The notes beneath the pieces were generated by a model. That model was not told where the DNA came from. It worked only from the letters and a program-made list of their open reading frames with translations, and made no database searches. This document shows positions 11,127 through 24,864 of a stretch of DNA of 64,000 bases, in pieces. The stretch spans positions 4,812,176 through 4,876,175 of the forward strand of contig OZ023273.1 in assembly GCA_964007475.1 (NCBI GenBank). The letters run 5' to 3'. The first letter of the stretch is position 1. Each line of letters starts with the position of its first letter. This stretch comes from Hybos culiciformis. Taxonomy: Eukaryota; Arthropoda; Insecta; Diptera; Hybotidae. Position numbers and translations under genes: made by a program.

Positions 11127-14100
11127 ATAATACCATTACATTTTGTATTATTCTTATAAAATTTCAATATCATAAAAACTATGCTGTCATGTATAAATTA
11201 ACATCCACGAAGAAAAAAATTTATTTTATTTAAATATATATTATATTTTATAATTCATTGGTAAATAGAAGAAAATTTTTTTTTAATTAACAATATAGAC
11301 TGATATTTTAATTAAAATTAATTTTAATCAAATTAAAATATTAATAACAAAAAAAGAATCAGAAAGTTTATTGCAAAAAAAAAATCTAAACCAATAATAA
11401 TTTTAAATTTTAATGCAAAAAGATTATCAATTTTATAAAAACCACTATTCAATGACAGAGCGGTGAGCCTACAATTATGTTCAGTGTTTAATATTAGATG
11501 TATAAAAAATATGAAATGAAAAGGGAATTTAAAAATTTTATATTTAATACCGTTGTTAAAATAAAATTTCATAGATTATAATAATTTATAAAATTAAATT
11601 AACTCATTATTTGTATTACAATGAGTATTTAATTTTTTTAAAAGAGAAATGAGCTTTAAAACGAGATTAAATATTGAAGACTTTCTATTATAATATCAAT
11701 ATAATATAGAAATTATAAACTGTTTAACCATCATTATTCGTTGACCTTTTTTCATAATCAAAATAAGGTTTATTTATCGATTGCATTATTAAAGCAAATA
11801 ATTTATAATTAGGTACATGAATTATAGTACAATTTTTTTATGTAAATGTACAATGTTCAAACCCTGAACTGATTTTATGAACACATTTCATTAACATTAT
11901 ATGGCCAATCCTTTTCTTGAAAAACAAAATTAAAAAATATCTTCAAGTCATCGTTGTAAAAATTTTAATAATTAGTCAACTCTGGAAAATCTTTTACTGC
12001 ATCATAATATACAGAAATCTTTAATACTTAATTATTTTAATGTTATACATTAATAATATTATTCATATTTTTTGTTCAAAATCGTAAATTTTTTTTTCTT
12101 TATTTCTTTCTTTTATAGATTCTTACATTTTTTACTTAAAACTTAAAACTAAGTAACTTACCATCTAAAAAGTTTTATAATGTACATTTCGCATATCTAA
12201 TTCAAATTTCAAAATAGAGACATGAATTCAAAATTGTTTGTTTTAAAATTGTATACTGTCGGTCAGACAGTACTCAACATTTGAACTTAAAATATAAGTA
12301 TTGTTGTAAAAAGTAAATATGTAATCGCATTAGCATAATAAAAGCTCCTTAATTTACACAATTCTAACGAAAATTTAAACTAATTTATTTAAAATGATTC
12401 GGAAGTTAAAAAGTTTTTTATTATTAGAAAATATGTTACGCTTCGTTTATTAGATTTAGTCTTCAGTGAAAGAACATTTAATGGATAAAAAAAAAAATTG
12501 TAAATTTTTGGCTATATAGTTGATTGTAATTGATTTCTGGTACAAATAAAGATACATTTAGTTTGTGATATTTTTTTGAAAGGATATTGTTTTGAAAACA
12601 GATAACAAAGAATATAAAAACATTGTTATCCTAAGAGTTAATCAAATAAAAAACCATATCTGGATAATTTTACAAGATTTAATGAATTAGTAACTTTTTT
12701 GAAGTTATTAATGTACACACACAAGGTATATAAGTGACATTTTCCGAAATAAAGATAAGGACGTCATTTAAGCTCCTTTTTAACAAAATGTAGAGTCCAT
12801 CCTAAGAGCACCTATTTAATAAAATCCATTCAGTTCTGCCGGGCTAACTGATCTTAATCTCTACGATCCTTGGACCAAATAAATCGCCATATTAAAAAAG
12901 CAAATATAATTTTTAAACCTTAATATAACAAAATAAATTTGAACTTACGTCTTTTTGTAGAATTAGCAACGATATGTTTTAATTTTAAAACTCATATTTT
13001 CGGTAAAGTTTTTGCTTTACATAAGTTTGATATTTATGAGAAGATTATGAGTTTAAAACTATGATAAAACATTATTATAACGAATAACAATATTCGTAAA
13101 TTTTATGCAAATAAAATAATAATAAATTAACTTTCTTTCAAATATTACCTGAAAGTTTCGTTTTTATACATTTTCACAAACTTCCAACTAGTTAAATATA
13201 ATTTCGACACTTCTCTATTTTGACAAAAATTAGCTAAACATATATATATAAGGCATAAATAAAATTTCTTATAAACTTGTTCTTTATATACGTTACGAAA
13301 AATTCCATAAAGAAGCTAAAGAAGATTTAGAATCCGATGGTGCAACATTAGCATCAAACGTTGGCGAGTGCCTGTAAACTTAACTTTCAAATTTTAAGTA
13401 GACTGTTGTATAAGCTTGCGTTTGGTTGATAAAATAACTTTTTTTATCAGCTCATAAATCACTCAGTTTCAAAAACTTTTTTCTTCATAGATACATAATT
13501 TATTTATAAACTTCTTCCTACCACCTTAACAATAAAATCAAATCTTGATATAAGAATAATATAGAATAGATTAATATAATCTTCTTAATAAAAAACAAAA
13601 TTAATTTTATTACTTATACCTGTTTCTTCAAAACTTTGTATAATTGTTTACTTACATAAGGTTAGTTGTGGAAAACGAAATAAATGTATATTTCTTGGAA
13701 AATTTATTTTTTACTTTCTACTATGCGATTATCCTTTTTTAGTTAATGGTGGAATTAAACTTTTTATGTTTCATTGAAAAAATTATATATACACATGATG
13801 ATAATTTAAGAAAATGTATCTATCTATATAGTATCATCAAAAATTATATGATGATAACTAAAGAAAATGTATGTATCTAGTATCGTCAGGAAGCAACAAA
13901 AATACTTAGAAAAAAAAAATGAAACGAAAAAATCATATTTATAATTAACTGAGATAATTAACTGAAACCCATTAGAATAGACTTTAGAAGAAAAACGCCC
14001 AAACATGTTTTATTGGAATGCGTTTAGGACTGAGAAAAATTTATCAAAATTTCTAATGAATTCTAGCTATTTTTTTTTTTTATTAATACTAAAATACATA

Positions 14101-17100
14101 AATAATATAACGAAAATTTTTATTAACATAAATAGTAGGTATATATGTAATTATATAAATGTAATAAAAATTAATTTATTCGAAAATGAGTTTCAAAAAA
14201 ATGATGATTTTTATAATTAAAAATACGTTATTGTTATTTTTATATCAAATTTTATTATTTACAAACAAAAAATTATTTTTGAATAAAAAAAAAAAATAAA
14301 AAACGAAATATGTAAAAATAGAATTTGTTTTTATAGCCGGCATAATAGACTTTTAATATGATTTGACTGAAATAATTTATTATTTTGGAATAAAAATTGT
14401 GGAGTTCGAATGCGAGCAATCAACTTTGACATGAACTTAAAAATAAATTCTGTATAATTTATGCACTGTGTAATGTGCTGTACTGTGTACATTAAGTACG
14501 TACAGCACAAAAAAGGAGGTAACATTTAATTAATTACAAAAAAATTCTATATACAATAATGTCCTCTATTACAACTTTCATTCACACAACTATACACGTA
14601 TTTATATTTGAACAAAATATTATTGATTTTATTTTAATGTTTTCTATTTCTACGTAATTAAATATTATGTTCATTTGAGTTTGTTAAGAAAATAGTTATA
14701 GGTACCCTATACTAAATAATCATTACTCTTAATTTACAATGTTTATCTGATATTTTATTACATTTGATTTAATTATGAGATTGACAACTTGATTGAAGGT
14801 ACTTGTATGTACTTCTGTATACATTACATGTTTGTTAATATTTGAAAATAATATACTTTTATATATATAAATTTTATTTTTATACCTCGTTGTTTGCTTA
14901 TGAGTATGCAAAGATGGAAACACTAAAATACACTAAAATAAAAAACTACTGTCATTGGATGATAGTTTTTACCTGTAATTATTAACTTGATTTGATGAAA
15001 TTATTATTTACAGAATTTTATTGTGAAAAAAAAATTACAGAAACCGCAAATTACATAAATATGAAAATTTCGGAACTACTTTCTCCAGCATAAAAACTTC
15101 TATTTCATTTCATTTTCCTTCAAAAACCGAAAATCACTTTTACCTCATGAATTTTGCTGCAAAACGGCAGATTTAAATCTGACCGAAGATGAATTTTCAA
15201 GAATCTATTTTATAGAAAAAAGTTATAAAAAGATTCTATAATTCATAATGTTTCATTAACCATAATATAGTAGTTATACATACTAATTATACATCTATCT
15301 TCTATATATTGTAATTATATTATAATAATTGTGTAAATTATATGTCCATCTTTATATATTATTTATTTTTATATAATATATAATACACATGAATAATGCA
15401 TATAATACACAGCAAAGATTGTACATATAAGTTACATCAAGATTAGTTAAATATGTCAAAGGCAGACTGAACCTAATTAATATATAAAAATATATATTTT
15501 TCTTTAATAAAATTGAAAAACTTCTCGAGAGAAAATTAATTTTATTTATTTTTTTTTTTTTTTATATTTAAATAATTCTTTCATCATAGAAGAAAAAAAA
15601 ATTCTGTTTTTGAATTCAAAGTATTTTCCTTTTTTTTTCAATTATTTAAAGAAAAATCTAATATTTATTATCCTTTTTATGATAAAAATGTATCTTTTTT
15701 TTTTTCTCTTACTTTACTTTTATGAAAAACGCTTTATGATATGAAAATTGTTACGCATTTGTAGGTAAAAAAATATTTCTTTAAAAATTCATCATATTTA
15801 CATTTCGAAGTCAAAGGATCAAAATAATAGTTTTGATTCCTTATGTTAAACAATATAATACTTATACCTAACACTATAATCCGGAATTTACATAATTTCA
15901 CTGTACCTTATCTTATCCTCAAAACATTTCAAAAAATTTAGAGATTGTCTTCAATAAAGGTTGAAAATTTCTTATACCTGACAACAAAGATTTCAATTTA
16001 ATATAATTTTGAAGAGGATTTTATATATAAAATATGAAAAAAATAATAAAGTTACAAACAGAAATAATAGGAACTCTTCAGAAAAGTTTTTCTGTTCACT
16101 AAAATATCTTCAATGAATATTTTAAAATAAAAATTAATATTTCATTTTTTTTTCTAAATCGAACCACGGCTGTTTCTTTTTAACGATTGTTTATTTTATA
16201 TATGTATTTTATTATGAATTTTGATTTTAAATTATTTACATCTTTCGATTTGATTATCTAGTTTATATATAGTAAACATAAAATTTTAATGTTTTAAATA
16301 AAAAAAAAATAAATTAGAACAGTATTTCATAAATGAAGGTGAAGACATTAAATTCTATTTAAAACATACATTAGTTTGATATAGTTATTGAATTTTGTTG
16401 TCGAACGGACAGACAGAAAATTAAAATAAATCAGTTTTTATTATTTTTGGTGGAAAAATGGGCTTTAAACCCGTAGAAGTTAAAAAAAAAACATAATTAA
16501 ATTATATACCTACATATAATAATAGTATTAAAGGCAGCTTTCACCATTATTTTGAATTTTTAGTAAATTTGAAAACAAGTCACCAGAAAAGTATTCTTGA
16601 AGTTAATTTCTTACTTGTAAAATAAAAAGATGAAGTTTGAAACGTTCTTAATATGATATCGAACAACTTTGCTTTCAAAAGTGGAGAAAAATACCTTTCC
16701 CTTCATAGTCATATACGCCACAAAAGCCGTGCCCAGATAAGAAAATATCTAAATAACTTAAACGCTGATTCAATTCTCATATTAAAATTTAAATTTATTT
16801 TTCTGTTTTTGGATAATTTTCTACTATTTACATTTTTAATAAAAAAAAATTTTATATTTTTGTTCTTAATTTTGAAATAAAATTACTGCGGAAATTATAC
16901 TAAATTATAATATTTATAGATTATGTATTTTCAATAATGCCTTAAATTATTCATTATTTCCTTAGCTTTCATGTCTTTTCCTAAAATTTTTAGTATTATA
17001 TATTGAATTATTATTATTATACATTTAATTAATTTAAGTTTTTCTTTGAATCTGATAATACGATATCCTTAACATATTTCAATTTTGACAAAAGATGGCC

Positions 17101-17724
17101 TATAAATTTACAAAGAAAAAGAAAGTTAGTAAGCGCAATATACAGATTTTGTAAATGTTAAATGTAAGGATCACTTAATTTTATACATATAAAATATTAA
17201 AGAGAAAGAAGGATTTCAAATTATATGTACATATTATATATATATATATTTTTTTTTTCAACAAAAACATTTCAAAAATTAAAATAAAATCCACTTGAAA
17301 GAAAGTAAAATTAAATTTGAAATTTACGTGGGCTGAAGATTAAATAATATTTTAAAGATTTTATAGTTTTCTTTTGAACATCGTTATTTATACATATACA
17401 TATAATGTTGTATACCCAAAACTTAAGAAACCGTGAAGAAATGTGAAATATCTATTAATCTTATTCAAACAAAAATTATAAAACAAAAAAGGAAAAAAAA
17501 AAAAAAAAAGGAAAATCTAATTTTTTATTCTTATTATATAGGTTTAATTTTTTATGTTACTTGATGCAATCTAATTTATCCCAAGTTAAAGGTCTTATAT
17601 GTTTTTATCACAAATTTTTATTTGCTTTTTTTTATATCTATGCTTTTATTTTATTTCGTGTATGTATTTTTTTTTTTCGTTCAGTGATTCTAAAAGTTAT
17701 AAACTTGTATTTAATGAAATTCCA
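11127..17724. other. Gene-free AT-rich block
   Basis: No supportable gene. The open frames in it (for example 11333-11572, 13824-14006, 14005-14220, 14331-14525) are low-complexity with no family resemblance. It contains a dispersed-repeat copy (16403-16472), a weak coding-looking stretch (13318-13375, described among the findings), and a less AT-rich patch at 12770-12890 that I cannot assign. Confidence 0.55.
16403..16472 (+). repeat. Dispersed repeat, GGAC/GACAGACAG family, copy 3
   Basis: ACGGACAGACAGAAAA followed by AAATCAGTTTTTATTATTTTTGGTGGAAAAATGGGCTTTAAA in pieces that match the 9641-9730 and 39085-39235 copies. Same orientation as all other copies in the window. Confidence 0.5.
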
Positions 17725-17793
17725 ACCCGAGATAGGAATCGAACCGACGAACTTGCGCTAAGAGAATGACAATACCACTATACCACAATTAAA
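17725..17793 (-). repeat. tRNA-like SINE fragment or tRNA pseudogene
   Basis: On the minus strand an A-box-like TGGTATAGTGG (17785-17775) precedes a B-box GGTTCGATTCC (17745-17735) at a spacing normal for RNA polymerase III type 2 promoters. A tRNA-like segment with TCTCGGGTTGG follows the B box. The acceptor stem does not close: the sequence before the A box is AT-rich (AATTTAATTG) and does not pair with the sequence after the T arm. It is therefore more likely a tRNA-derived SINE head or a decayed tRNA than a working tRNA gene. I cannot assign an amino-acid identity. Confidence 0.6.
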
Positions 17794-19019
17794 TTTTATT
17801 CAGTTTTTATTATTTATTAATATTTTAAGATTTTGTTAGGGTCGAAATGGAGGATTTAACATAAATAATAATTTTTATTTGATTTATACATTTTCGAATG
17901 ATTCGAGATCTATATAGAGAAACGTGTATTAAATTATAATATTTTGTGTTTTGTTTATTAGTTGCTTCAATATTTATGGCGTAAAAAATATTATTATCAA
18001 CAAATAATAATATATAAATTATGCTACACGTTTATTATGTATACATATGTTTTTATTGTTAATACAATAAATTTCCAACTGATAATAATTATTAATAGCT
18101 AATAACACACTTAAACATATTATAATAATAATTTTCATCTCATTTTGTTTTCAAAAAATATTTCACACAGAATTTTTTACGACAAAAACTGAACATTATT
18201 ATGTAATGTACATTATGTATGTATTGAATACAAATATTCTATATACGAATATAATTTTCATATTAATTTTTAATCAAATAAATAAACTAATTTTCTCTTT
18301 GGCAAAATATGTAATTATAACTTTGAAAATATTCTAAATTGCAAATTTTCTAAAAGTTTTTCAATTAAGCCTTTTTAAAACACTTTTACATATATTTGTC
18401 ATTTTAGATATATGTAGATATATGTAAAATCTATTTTGTATATATGTATAATTGTGTACAAGTATTTATATATAAAGAGATATTTTATAACGTATATATT
18501 TATATAATGTATTTTGTTAAAAATAAAAATATTCTTCACCGATATGATATAATATAGTTAAAAATAAACATAATCCTGAAAATATATGTCGCATGTGTTT
18601 TCCATTCGGGAAATTAATGTTTTGAAAGAAAATATAAAATATTAAGGACACACGTTTGTACACTGCCTTTTTACAATGCATTGTTATTAATGTTATTCTG
18701 CACTGTACTCAGAACTTGGGTAGGACGATTATATTATCTTTATTTTTTGTTCAACATTTTACAATTGTAATAAGTTACCTCGTACTTTTGTCATAAAGAC
18801 GAACCGTTTATACAATTTTTTTTTCGTGTGTTAAATTTTGTTTCAACCTAAAACCATATTACTTTTTTACACTTTTAATTAAATTATAATTTATCCTTGA
18901 TTCTCTTAATTTAAAATATTTTTTATTTCATTTGAATTGAAAGTTTCATCGGGACTTGATAACTAATACTGTAATTTGATTTTTAACATTTTTTTACTCT
19001 GAATGAAACTATCTACATT

Positions 19020-19177
19020 CAATTTATATTATCTTTCAAATTACTGGTAAATTTCTGGGAATCGGTATTAAAATGTTTTAAGTTAAAAAACAAACATTAT
19101 ATAAACTATAATATAAAGGGTTCGTTGTCGATTCGCAGAAATTTACTAGTAATTTAAAAGATAATACGGTATAATTG
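19020..19177. mobile_element. Palindromic miniature element, about 158 bp
   Basis: The left arm (ATTATCTTTCAAATTACTGG then TAAATTTCTGGGAATCGG) is the inverted copy of the right arm, whose reverse complement reads ATTATCTTTTAAATTACTAG then TAAATTTCTGCGAATCG. Arms of about 45-55 bp flank an AT-rich centre of about 55 bp. The outer ends are CAATT and AATTG. I cannot see a clear target-site duplication, so the family is unknown. Confidence 0.65.
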
Positions 19178-20032
19178 AATAGTGGCTCCTATGAATACAC
19201 GTCCATGTACTATTTTTGCTTTTACCTTATGTTCAATTTCTTAAGAAAGTTTTTGTTTTAAAGAATAATTCAAATTAATTCAAATGACTTGTAATTTTTT
19301 TCATTCAGAAATTGTTGTAAAAAGTTCGGATTCTAGTATTATATTGTATGTATAGATAGTTTTAGTATAATTTTCAAGGAAAAAGTAAAAAAAATTAAAT
19401 CAAACTACAAGATGCTGTGTTAAAAAAGAGTTGAATCTTTAATGAGTTGATTTTTAATACATGAAATATTTCAATTCAAGTGAAATGAAATAATGTATGC
19501 TGATAAGCATAAATCACAAGAAGCACGGAAGCAGCGTAATAATACGAGTGAGATTTCTAGAATTAAACACATTTCACTTTGTACCTACCCAGTTATGTTA
19601 AAGCGCTGTGAAATCTCTTCGCACAAAATTTTATTTTGCTCTGATAATTTTGAATTTGATCTTTTTATTTTATTTTCCAGCAAAATGATAAAAACTTTTT
19701 TAATAATATATGTTTTATATGTGAAATGAAAAACCAAAAATGAATCGTAATAAATTTTGCGACGCACAAATTATTTGAAACAAAGAACAAATATAAATAT
19801 TTTGTTTTTCTATTTTTTAATTCCGTATAGACTTTATTATCTTTAAGCAAGAGGATTTTTGGTTTTTTTAGATTATGAAGTTCAAGAATCTTAAAGTCAA
19901 ATATATATTTCCAGTTAAAAGCAAATTATTTTGAAATATTTCAAAAAAAAAAATTAATAGGTATTTAAATTATTTTAGTTTTATCTAGAAATGAAATTTA
20001 CTCAGTCAATTGATATTTCGAATACATTATAC

Positions 20033-20320
20033 CATAAAGGAAGTATAAATAGAGAAACTAGTCCCATACAAAAAATGCAAATACAAATAGTGAAACAAAA
20101 AATCCATATCACAACCCCATGATCTTTTTTGTTGTATTTTTTGAGAATTGTAAAAATTGTACTGTTGTTATTTTGAAAGTTTTAAAAGCTTTTCTGAGAG
20201 TAGAATTCTCAAAAAATACAAAAAAAAAGCTCATGGGGTTGTGATATGGATTTTTTGTTTCACTATTTTTATTTGCATTTTTTGTATAGGACTAGTTTCT
20301 CTATTTATACTTCCTTTATG
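20033..20320. mobile_element. Inverted-repeat element (MITE), 288 bp, 7 bp duplication
   Basis: Nearly identical inverted arms of about 120 bp start CATAAAGGAAGTATAAATAG at the left end and finish CTATTTATACTTCCTTTATG at the right. They enclose a central segment of about 50 bp (TTGTAAAAATTGTACTG onward). ATTATAC lies immediately outside both ends (20026-20032 and 20321-20327) as an exact 7 bp target duplication. CAT...ATG termini with a 7-8 bp duplication recall P-superfamily elements, but the assignment is inference. The near-perfect arms indicate a young insertion. There is no coding capacity. Confidence 0.85.
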
Positions 20321-20926
20321 ATTATACTTAAAAAAATGAATCCTTTTACGTTTTTACATTATATAGAATACATTTATTCTTAATTCTTTTTCCCTTCAAA
20401 AAAATTAAAGTTTTATATATAAACTTTATTAAATTACAACTATATATAATCAAAATACTCTTAATTTTGGTATAGTTGATTAAACAAAATATTATTTTTA
20501 CTCTCACATTTCTCACACAATTCTTATCATCGATTTCTAAAATACATAATAATAATTCTTTAATATAAATTAATATTAATTTAATTGAATTTTTTTTTAA
20601 CCCAGAATTAAAAATATGTCTGGCATTCATTAATGTTTTAATGAATCAACAGTCATTAAATTGTTTGACATAAAGGATGCCGAAAATTGTTTATCTTTTT
20701 GTTATAAAATAAAATACAATATTTATTTGTTAAGTGTTTCTTGACAACAATATTTTTTATAAATTAAATTATCTTACCTTTTTTCTAAATAGATGATTAT
20801 TATAATTCTTCTTTCAATTTATATAGAAATTTGATCACAATTGAAATTTTATATTAAGTTTTAAAATAATTTTATTAATTTTTTATTATTTATATCTATA
20901 CATTATGTACATACATTGAGTATACC

Positions 20927-20930
<4 letters not shown>

Positions 20931-20964
<34 letters not shown>
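20931..20964. repeat. (TA)n microsatellite
   Basis: An uninterrupted run of about 17 TA dinucleotides. Confidence 0.95.
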
Positions 20965-20966
<2 letters not shown>

Positions 20967-23900
20967 CACGTTTTATAATTTACATCAACATTAACTTATA
21001 AAAAAATATACATAAAATAATTTATAATATTTTGTATTTCACTCTTCTTCTGTATAAATTACTCACTCTTTTAGGTTTTCATTGATAGCACTTCAATTTT
21101 TTTTTTATTTTAACTTGTGAATAAATATGATAAATTTTGAATAATTTAGTTTTTTTTTTAAAGACTTTTGATTAAACAGAAAAACTTTTCAATTTGTGGA
21201 GGAACTTTCACAGATTCACCAATAATCTATCTCTCAATTGAAAAAAAAATTAAATAAACGTAAATTTCAAGTTACTATATGGTGATGATAATCTAAGTAT
21301 TAGCTATAGATATAGGAAACCAATTTTGATAGAATTAGTTTTTTTTTTTAATTTCTAAGAAAAAGGAGCTCAAACAAGTTTTATTAATATAAAATTGGCC
21401 CTTATATATGTAACACTAAAAAATAACTAAAGGTACCTAAAAAAAATAATGGTAGTACCACATAAAGCAGTATTAAAAATTTAACTGAAAAAACACACTT
21501 CATTCTTGGAATTTTATTTTATATACATATCTCTTTAACTATAATGCCCACTGGAAACGGAACTATATTGTACAGAATATTTTTTGCCTGGCAAACAAAA
21601 TACCCAGTTTTTTTTTGCTCATCCATGTTTTTGGAATTATTATTAAAAGCTTAATTATAAAGTTGTTTATAAAAGTTTAATTCGCCCACTATAAAATTTT
21701 AACAATTTCGAAAAAAAAAAAAAACATTATTTTTTGTGCCCTCAAACAATCAATAATAATGACATGCCAAAATTATAATGTATCCAATATTACATTAGCA
21801 TAATCAAACCTTTGTTTGCATACTACAATATCAAGCGATGCGTAAAACAAAAAAAAAACATTTCTACGAATTTCTAAATAAGAGTATAATTTTGCTGAAA
21901 GTGATACAAAAACCTCAATTATTTGTCTCAATTAAAGACTATATGTATATAAAATAAAGTTATAAGGATGAAGAAAAACAAATTTCAGAAAACAAAATTT
22001 GATGATTAATGCAATTTTTTTTTTTATGCGTGCAAAAAATAAATGAGTTTAATAAAATATTCTTTGCTATAGAAATCTAATGAACGAACATATGCGCGTA
22101 TTGTTTTCGTCTAACTTTAACTATGTACTAAACATCAATTTACTGTTTTTATTTTTGTAACAGTTGTGTAGAAAATTTAAAACCTCACTATAATTTATGC
22201 AAAATGAATAAAACTTCACATAATTGTTGATGATGCAGAATATGAATCATTCATACTGGTTGTACATATTAAAAATTATATACAAACTATTGATTCTTAG
22301 ACATAACATTTCGATGTTAAAAATGTTAAATTTTGGTGTTCTGGCGAGCACAACTTTTTATTTTTGAGAAACAAATTAAATAAATTAAATATAGGTAAAT
22401 CTTTGATTATAAACGAATTAGAATATTATTAAGATAAGAAACACATTTAGAAATTTTAATTTTTCATGCCTTTATAAGATTTTATTAGAAATTCAAGAAT
22501 TTGAATAAAAATTTAAAGTTTGAGAGAACGAAAATATGTTACACAAATTCGATGATTTAGTATATAGATAATAATTTTGTTAATGATTGAACATTATTTT
22601 ACATTCTAGAGAATTATTAATAAATTTTAAATTCTTTCCAGAATTTTTTCTTTTTTGTGAAATTTCCTTTGTATTTTCAGGCGGTTGTTGTTTTATACAT
22701 GTAACAAAAATAAAATTAAAAAATAAACAACAAGAATACAAGTGTGTACTAATTTTGAAAAGGCGACCTTAGAATTAACTTTTAAATTTAAGTGCAAATA
22801 GCCTATTAGAAAATATAGGCCATAAATTGTAATTTGATCATTGGCCATTAAATCAATAACGACCCCTAATGAAAACTTTTAAATTAGATCCACACACAGT
22901 CATTTTATTTTTTTACAATTATTCTTTTTAGATTGTAAAATGGAAATAATAAAAACATAAATAAAAAAGATTTTTTTATGCTGAGTTTCACATTTTTATT
23001 TTGGGATTTTGATTATGTTTTATTTTTTTTTTTATTTTCTTTTTTCATCTTTTTAAATTGGCGCTTAAATTTTACGGATGTTTCTTCAAATTATAACGTT
23101 TAAAAAGGCAAAAAAAAAAAGAGAAATTTCATTAATATTTTTAATAATAATATTTTAATATCATTTGGGAATTAATTCAGTGGTGATAATAATAATAATA
23201 ATAATAAAAATCTTTTCAATTCTTATTTATTATAAATTTCAAATGTTTCATTTTTAAAGTCTTTAGCTCATTCGAATTGTATTAATTTTGTATTCATATG
23301 AGATTTGATGAAGTTTTAAGAAGTTTTTAGAAACTTAATATTAAACGAAAGCTTATTTGACTATTTAATAAAAAGTTTTTTCATTCTAATATTAATTATA
23401 GTTTAATTAAATTAAAATTTTCAACTAATACATTAAAATTTTTGAAACTAAATTCGATTTTTTAAGCAAAAATCTTAAATCTTTAATTTTTTTATTAATA
23501 TGTGGCAGACAGAAATGAAAATTATATTTTTTATTTATGTACATATATAAAATTACATTAAAAAAGGATACTTTGAATAATAAATATACGTAATTAGGCA
23601 TTTATGTGTATATATTTTTTTTTTTAATGTAGTAACTCCAGGCAATTTGTTTATGAAAATTATAATTTTTGACGTTAATGCAACTTTAATTCTATGTGAA
23701 ACGGAATTAACTATTATCTTCGTTCTTTCATAATTATATACTTAAATATAGAAGTATATTATATACTATAAATATATTATTAAAAAAGGATTTACGTATA
23801 ATATATACTTATATAAAAAAAAAAGAAGAATTTAAACATGAATGAAAAGTCATAAAACCGTTGTATTAATTTATGTGAATATTTATTTTTTCCTGAAAAC

Positions 23901-24589
23901 ACAGAATTTTTTATTTGAAATTTTTATTACATTCTGAAATAAAATAATTTGCATTTTAGAATGTATGTTGAGGACATTTGGGAAATGAATTTTATACATA
24001 CTGAAATTTAAATATCCATTATTGATGGATAACGTAAAAAATAAAAATCGACAAAAAATATATACAAGAATCTTGACACAAGTACAATTTTTCAAGTTTC
24101 CAACCTAACTAAAACCGCGTGATGTGCTCAAATTGTTGCAATTATTATTATTAAATATATATATATATATAATAAATTCGTCTAAAAATGTAAAACAAAT
24201 GAATTGTAGCAAGAATTATAGTTTTTATTATTTTTTCTAGCGAAAAATAAATTTATAAAATTTTTTTTTTTAATTTTAAAGTTGCATATTGCTATTGTCA
24301 CAGATCATATAAAAACGTAAATTTACGCAGTATTTTTAAATCCTTTACATTAACTTGGTTGCATTGATTGTTTGATTCTCCTGCAATTTACTTAAAACTT
24401 CAAATAAATAAATATTTATTTAACATAAAAGTCTTTAATTATTTTTTCTATAATTTTTATGATATGAGGAGCACTATAAAATTATTAGCAAATAGGTACG
24501 AAATACGTTAGGTCGGCTCTGACTATAGTTGACCCTGTATATAGCAAGGGATATATATACAGAATGGATATCTAGTGAAGGATGAGCAA

Positions 24590-24864
24590 TTTTTTTTATT
24601 TTTTTATTTTTTATTAAAGTTACCAAATCACTAGGTGGGATACCTTTTATACTTAAATAAGTATGGATTTGATAATGGGATAGGAAATTTAGACGGGATT
24701 AAAAAGTGGGACAGTCAGTAGGTAATCATTTACACTCTTCTTAAAGCGGCGCAAGTCATAAATCAAACGTCCGCCAGCTGTAGGGAACAATTTTGAAGGG
24801 AGAGCATTCCACATTCTCGAGGTGCGAATTGAAAACGAATCTCCAAAGCTCGTTCTATCACATT
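24590..24864 (-). mobile_element. 5'-truncated LINE copy, 3' end only
   Basis: Read on the minus strand this is the last 200-odd bp of the LINE at 26221-26967: the final codons of the reverse-transcriptase protein, a short 3' UTR and an A-rich tail (poly-T on the plus strand near 24590-24614). The two copies differ at only about ten positions over some 240 bp, including one change in the stop-codon region. It begins abruptly at AAATGTGATAGAACGAGC, typical of 5' truncation during target-primed reverse transcription. It is inverted relative to the other copy, about 1.8 kb away. Confidence 0.85.

Larger units (their letters stand above)
17794..24589. other. Gene-free AT-rich block
   Basis: No gene is supported. 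Contents that can be named are two palindromic elements (19020-19177 and 20033-20320), a (TA)n microsatellite (20931-20964) and an (AAT)n run near 23187-23208. The 94-codon minus frame at 20346-20630 is compositionally biased (Lys, Ile, Asn, Leu) and has no family resemblance. Confidence 0.55.

Noticed and set aside
17725..17793. Functional tRNA gene
   Set aside because: A and B boxes are present, but the acceptor stem cannot be paired.
20346..20630. 94-codon minus-strand frame
   Set aside because: Lys/Ile/Asn-rich composition expected of AT-rich DNA; no domain, no splice or poly-A context.
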